This document shows positions 5,326 to 6,145 of a stretch of DNA of 6,145 bases, in pieces. The stretch comes from Desulfococcus sp. GTDB taxonomy: Bacteria > Desulfobacterota > Desulfobacteria > Desulfobacterales > Desulfosalsimonadaceae. Location of the stretch: positions 1 to 6,145 of the forward strand of contig JAHECJ010000147.1 of the NCBI GenBank assembly GCA_024641805.1. Reading direction: 5' to 3'. The notes below the pieces were generated by a model, which did no database searches, was not told the DNA's origin, and saw nothing but the letters and a program-made list of their open reading frames with translations. The translations under genes were made by a program, and so were the position numbers. The number at the start of each line of letters is the position of its first letter. The first letter of the stretch is position 1.

Positions 5326-6145
5326 ATGATCAAAACGTTTTTTCCCTTTATCGAATGGCTGAAGGACTACAGCTTTGAAAAACTGAAAATTGATTCGCTG
5401 TCCGGTCTCACGGTCGCCCTGGTCCTGATTCCCCAGTCCATGGCCTATGCCCAGCTGGCCGGCATGCCTTCCTATTACGGGCTGTATGCCTCGTTTCTTC
5501 CGCCCCTTGTCGCCTCTCTGTTCGGTTCCAGCCGCCAGCTGGCAACCGGACCTGTTGCCGTTGTCTCTCTTATGACGGCGGCATCCCTGGGTCCCCTGGC
5601 CACCGCCGGCAGCGAGGGATATATTGCCTACGCCATCCTGCTGGCGCTGATGGTCGGTGTCTTCCAGTTTTCCTTAGGCATTCTGAGACTCGGCGTGGTG
5701 GTCAACTTTCTTTCCCATCCGGTGGTCAATGGTTTTACTAACGCGGCTGCCATTATCATCGCGTCTTCCCAGCTGTCAAAGATGTTCGGTGTTTCCGTGG
5801 ACAATGCAGCCCACCACTATGAAACGATTTATCGGGTATGCACGGCAGCCGTCCAATACACTCACTGGCCGACCCTGTTTATGGGAGCTCTGGCTTTTGG
5901 CATCATGTACGTCTTAAAATACATCAATCCGCGCATCCCCAACGTGCTTGTTGCCGTTGTCGTCACCACGACCATATCCTGGCTGGTCGGTTTCGAGCAC
6001 AATGCATTTGTGGATTTAAACGCTGTCAAGGTGCCGCAGGTGCACGAAACGATCGCCGAATTCAACCAGACCGTTACCGGCATCAATACGGCAACGGAAG
6101 ACCGTACCCAATTTATGAAAGCATTGGATGAAGCTACGTCCCGTC
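5326..6145 (+). CDS. SulP-family inorganic anion permease (3' end beyond window)
   Basis: SulP (SLC26-like) proteins are inner-membrane transporters of sulfate, bicarbonate or related anions. The first 273 residues are visible; family members usually have 550-700 and often end in a STAS domain, which would lie outside the window. Hallmarks are GLTVALVLIPQSMAYAQLAG (27-46), PSYYGLYASFLPPLVASLFG (48-67) and the anion-site region SSRQLATGPVAVVSLM (68-83). About seven hydrophobic segments follow the usual layout: near 26-45, 50-68, 72-92, 100-122, 128-150, 182-200 and 204-223. After the last one, residues from about 225 to the edge form a polar, helix-like stretch (VPQVHETIAEFNQT and beyond), longer than in short SulP proteins. 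The substrate cannot be set from sequence; sulfate or bicarbonate is the family default. The gene follows the TetR gene by 12 bases. Confidence 0.93.
   Translation, partial: MIKTFFPFIEWLKDYSFEKLKIDSLSGLTVALVLIPQSMAYAQLAGMPSYYGLYASFLPPLVASLFGSSRQLATGPVAVVSLMTAASLGPLATAGSEGYIAYAILLALMVGVFQFSLGILRLGVVVNFLSHPVVNGFTNAAAIIIASSQLSKMFGVSVDNAAHHYETIYRVCTAAVQYTHWPTLFMGALAFGIMYVLKYINPRIPNVLVAVVVTTTISWLVGFEHNAFVDLNAVKVPQVHETIAEFNQTVTGINTATEDRTQFMKALDEATSR

Overview
The window looks like a chromosomal segment from a Gram-negative, moderately GC-rich anaerobe. A member of the Desulfobacterota (sulfate-reducing 'deltaproteobacteria') fits best, judging from the style of the CarB and PurF-like proteins and the SulP transporter. 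This is an impression from remembered families, not a database result. No rRNA, tRNA, CRISPR array or transposase gene is visible.

Layout. Bases 1-2610 (minus strand) hold the first 870 codons of carB, the large subunit of carbamoyl-phosphate synthase. The frame is open to the window edge, so the C-terminal ~200 residues are missing. Bases 2611-2832 are a spacer containing a palindromic, MITE-like repeat of about 120 bp (2715-2834). One end of this repeat overlaps the stop codon of the next gene. Bases 2833-4236 (minus strand) encode a complete 467-residue amidophosphoribosyltransferase-family (PurF-like) protein, transcribed toward carB. Bases 4237-4719 are an AT-rich divergent control region with promoters, a long inverted repeat and two tandem TetR-type operators. 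Bases 4720-5313 (plus strand) encode a TetR/AcrR-family repressor. Twelve bases later, at 5326, a SulP-family anion permease begins and runs off the right edge.

How the genes may work together. The minus-strand pair joins a carbamoyl-phosphate synthase large subunit to a PurF relative with no carA between them. The PurF-like protein keeps its phosphoribosyltransferase motif and four candidate Fe-S cysteines. It has lost the N-terminal nucleophilic cysteine and nearly every other conserved glutaminase residue, so it should not hydrolyse glutamine. It may use free ammonia, or act as a PRPP-binding partner or regulator near pyrimidine/arginine synthesis. The plus-strand pair looks like a self-regulated cassette: a TetR repressor with two operators 21 bp apart (two helical turns) over its own promoter, controlling itself and the downstream SulP transporter.

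The most interesting items are the glutaminase-dead PurF-like protein and its link to carB, the palindromic repeat at its stop codon, and the tandem-operator promoter.
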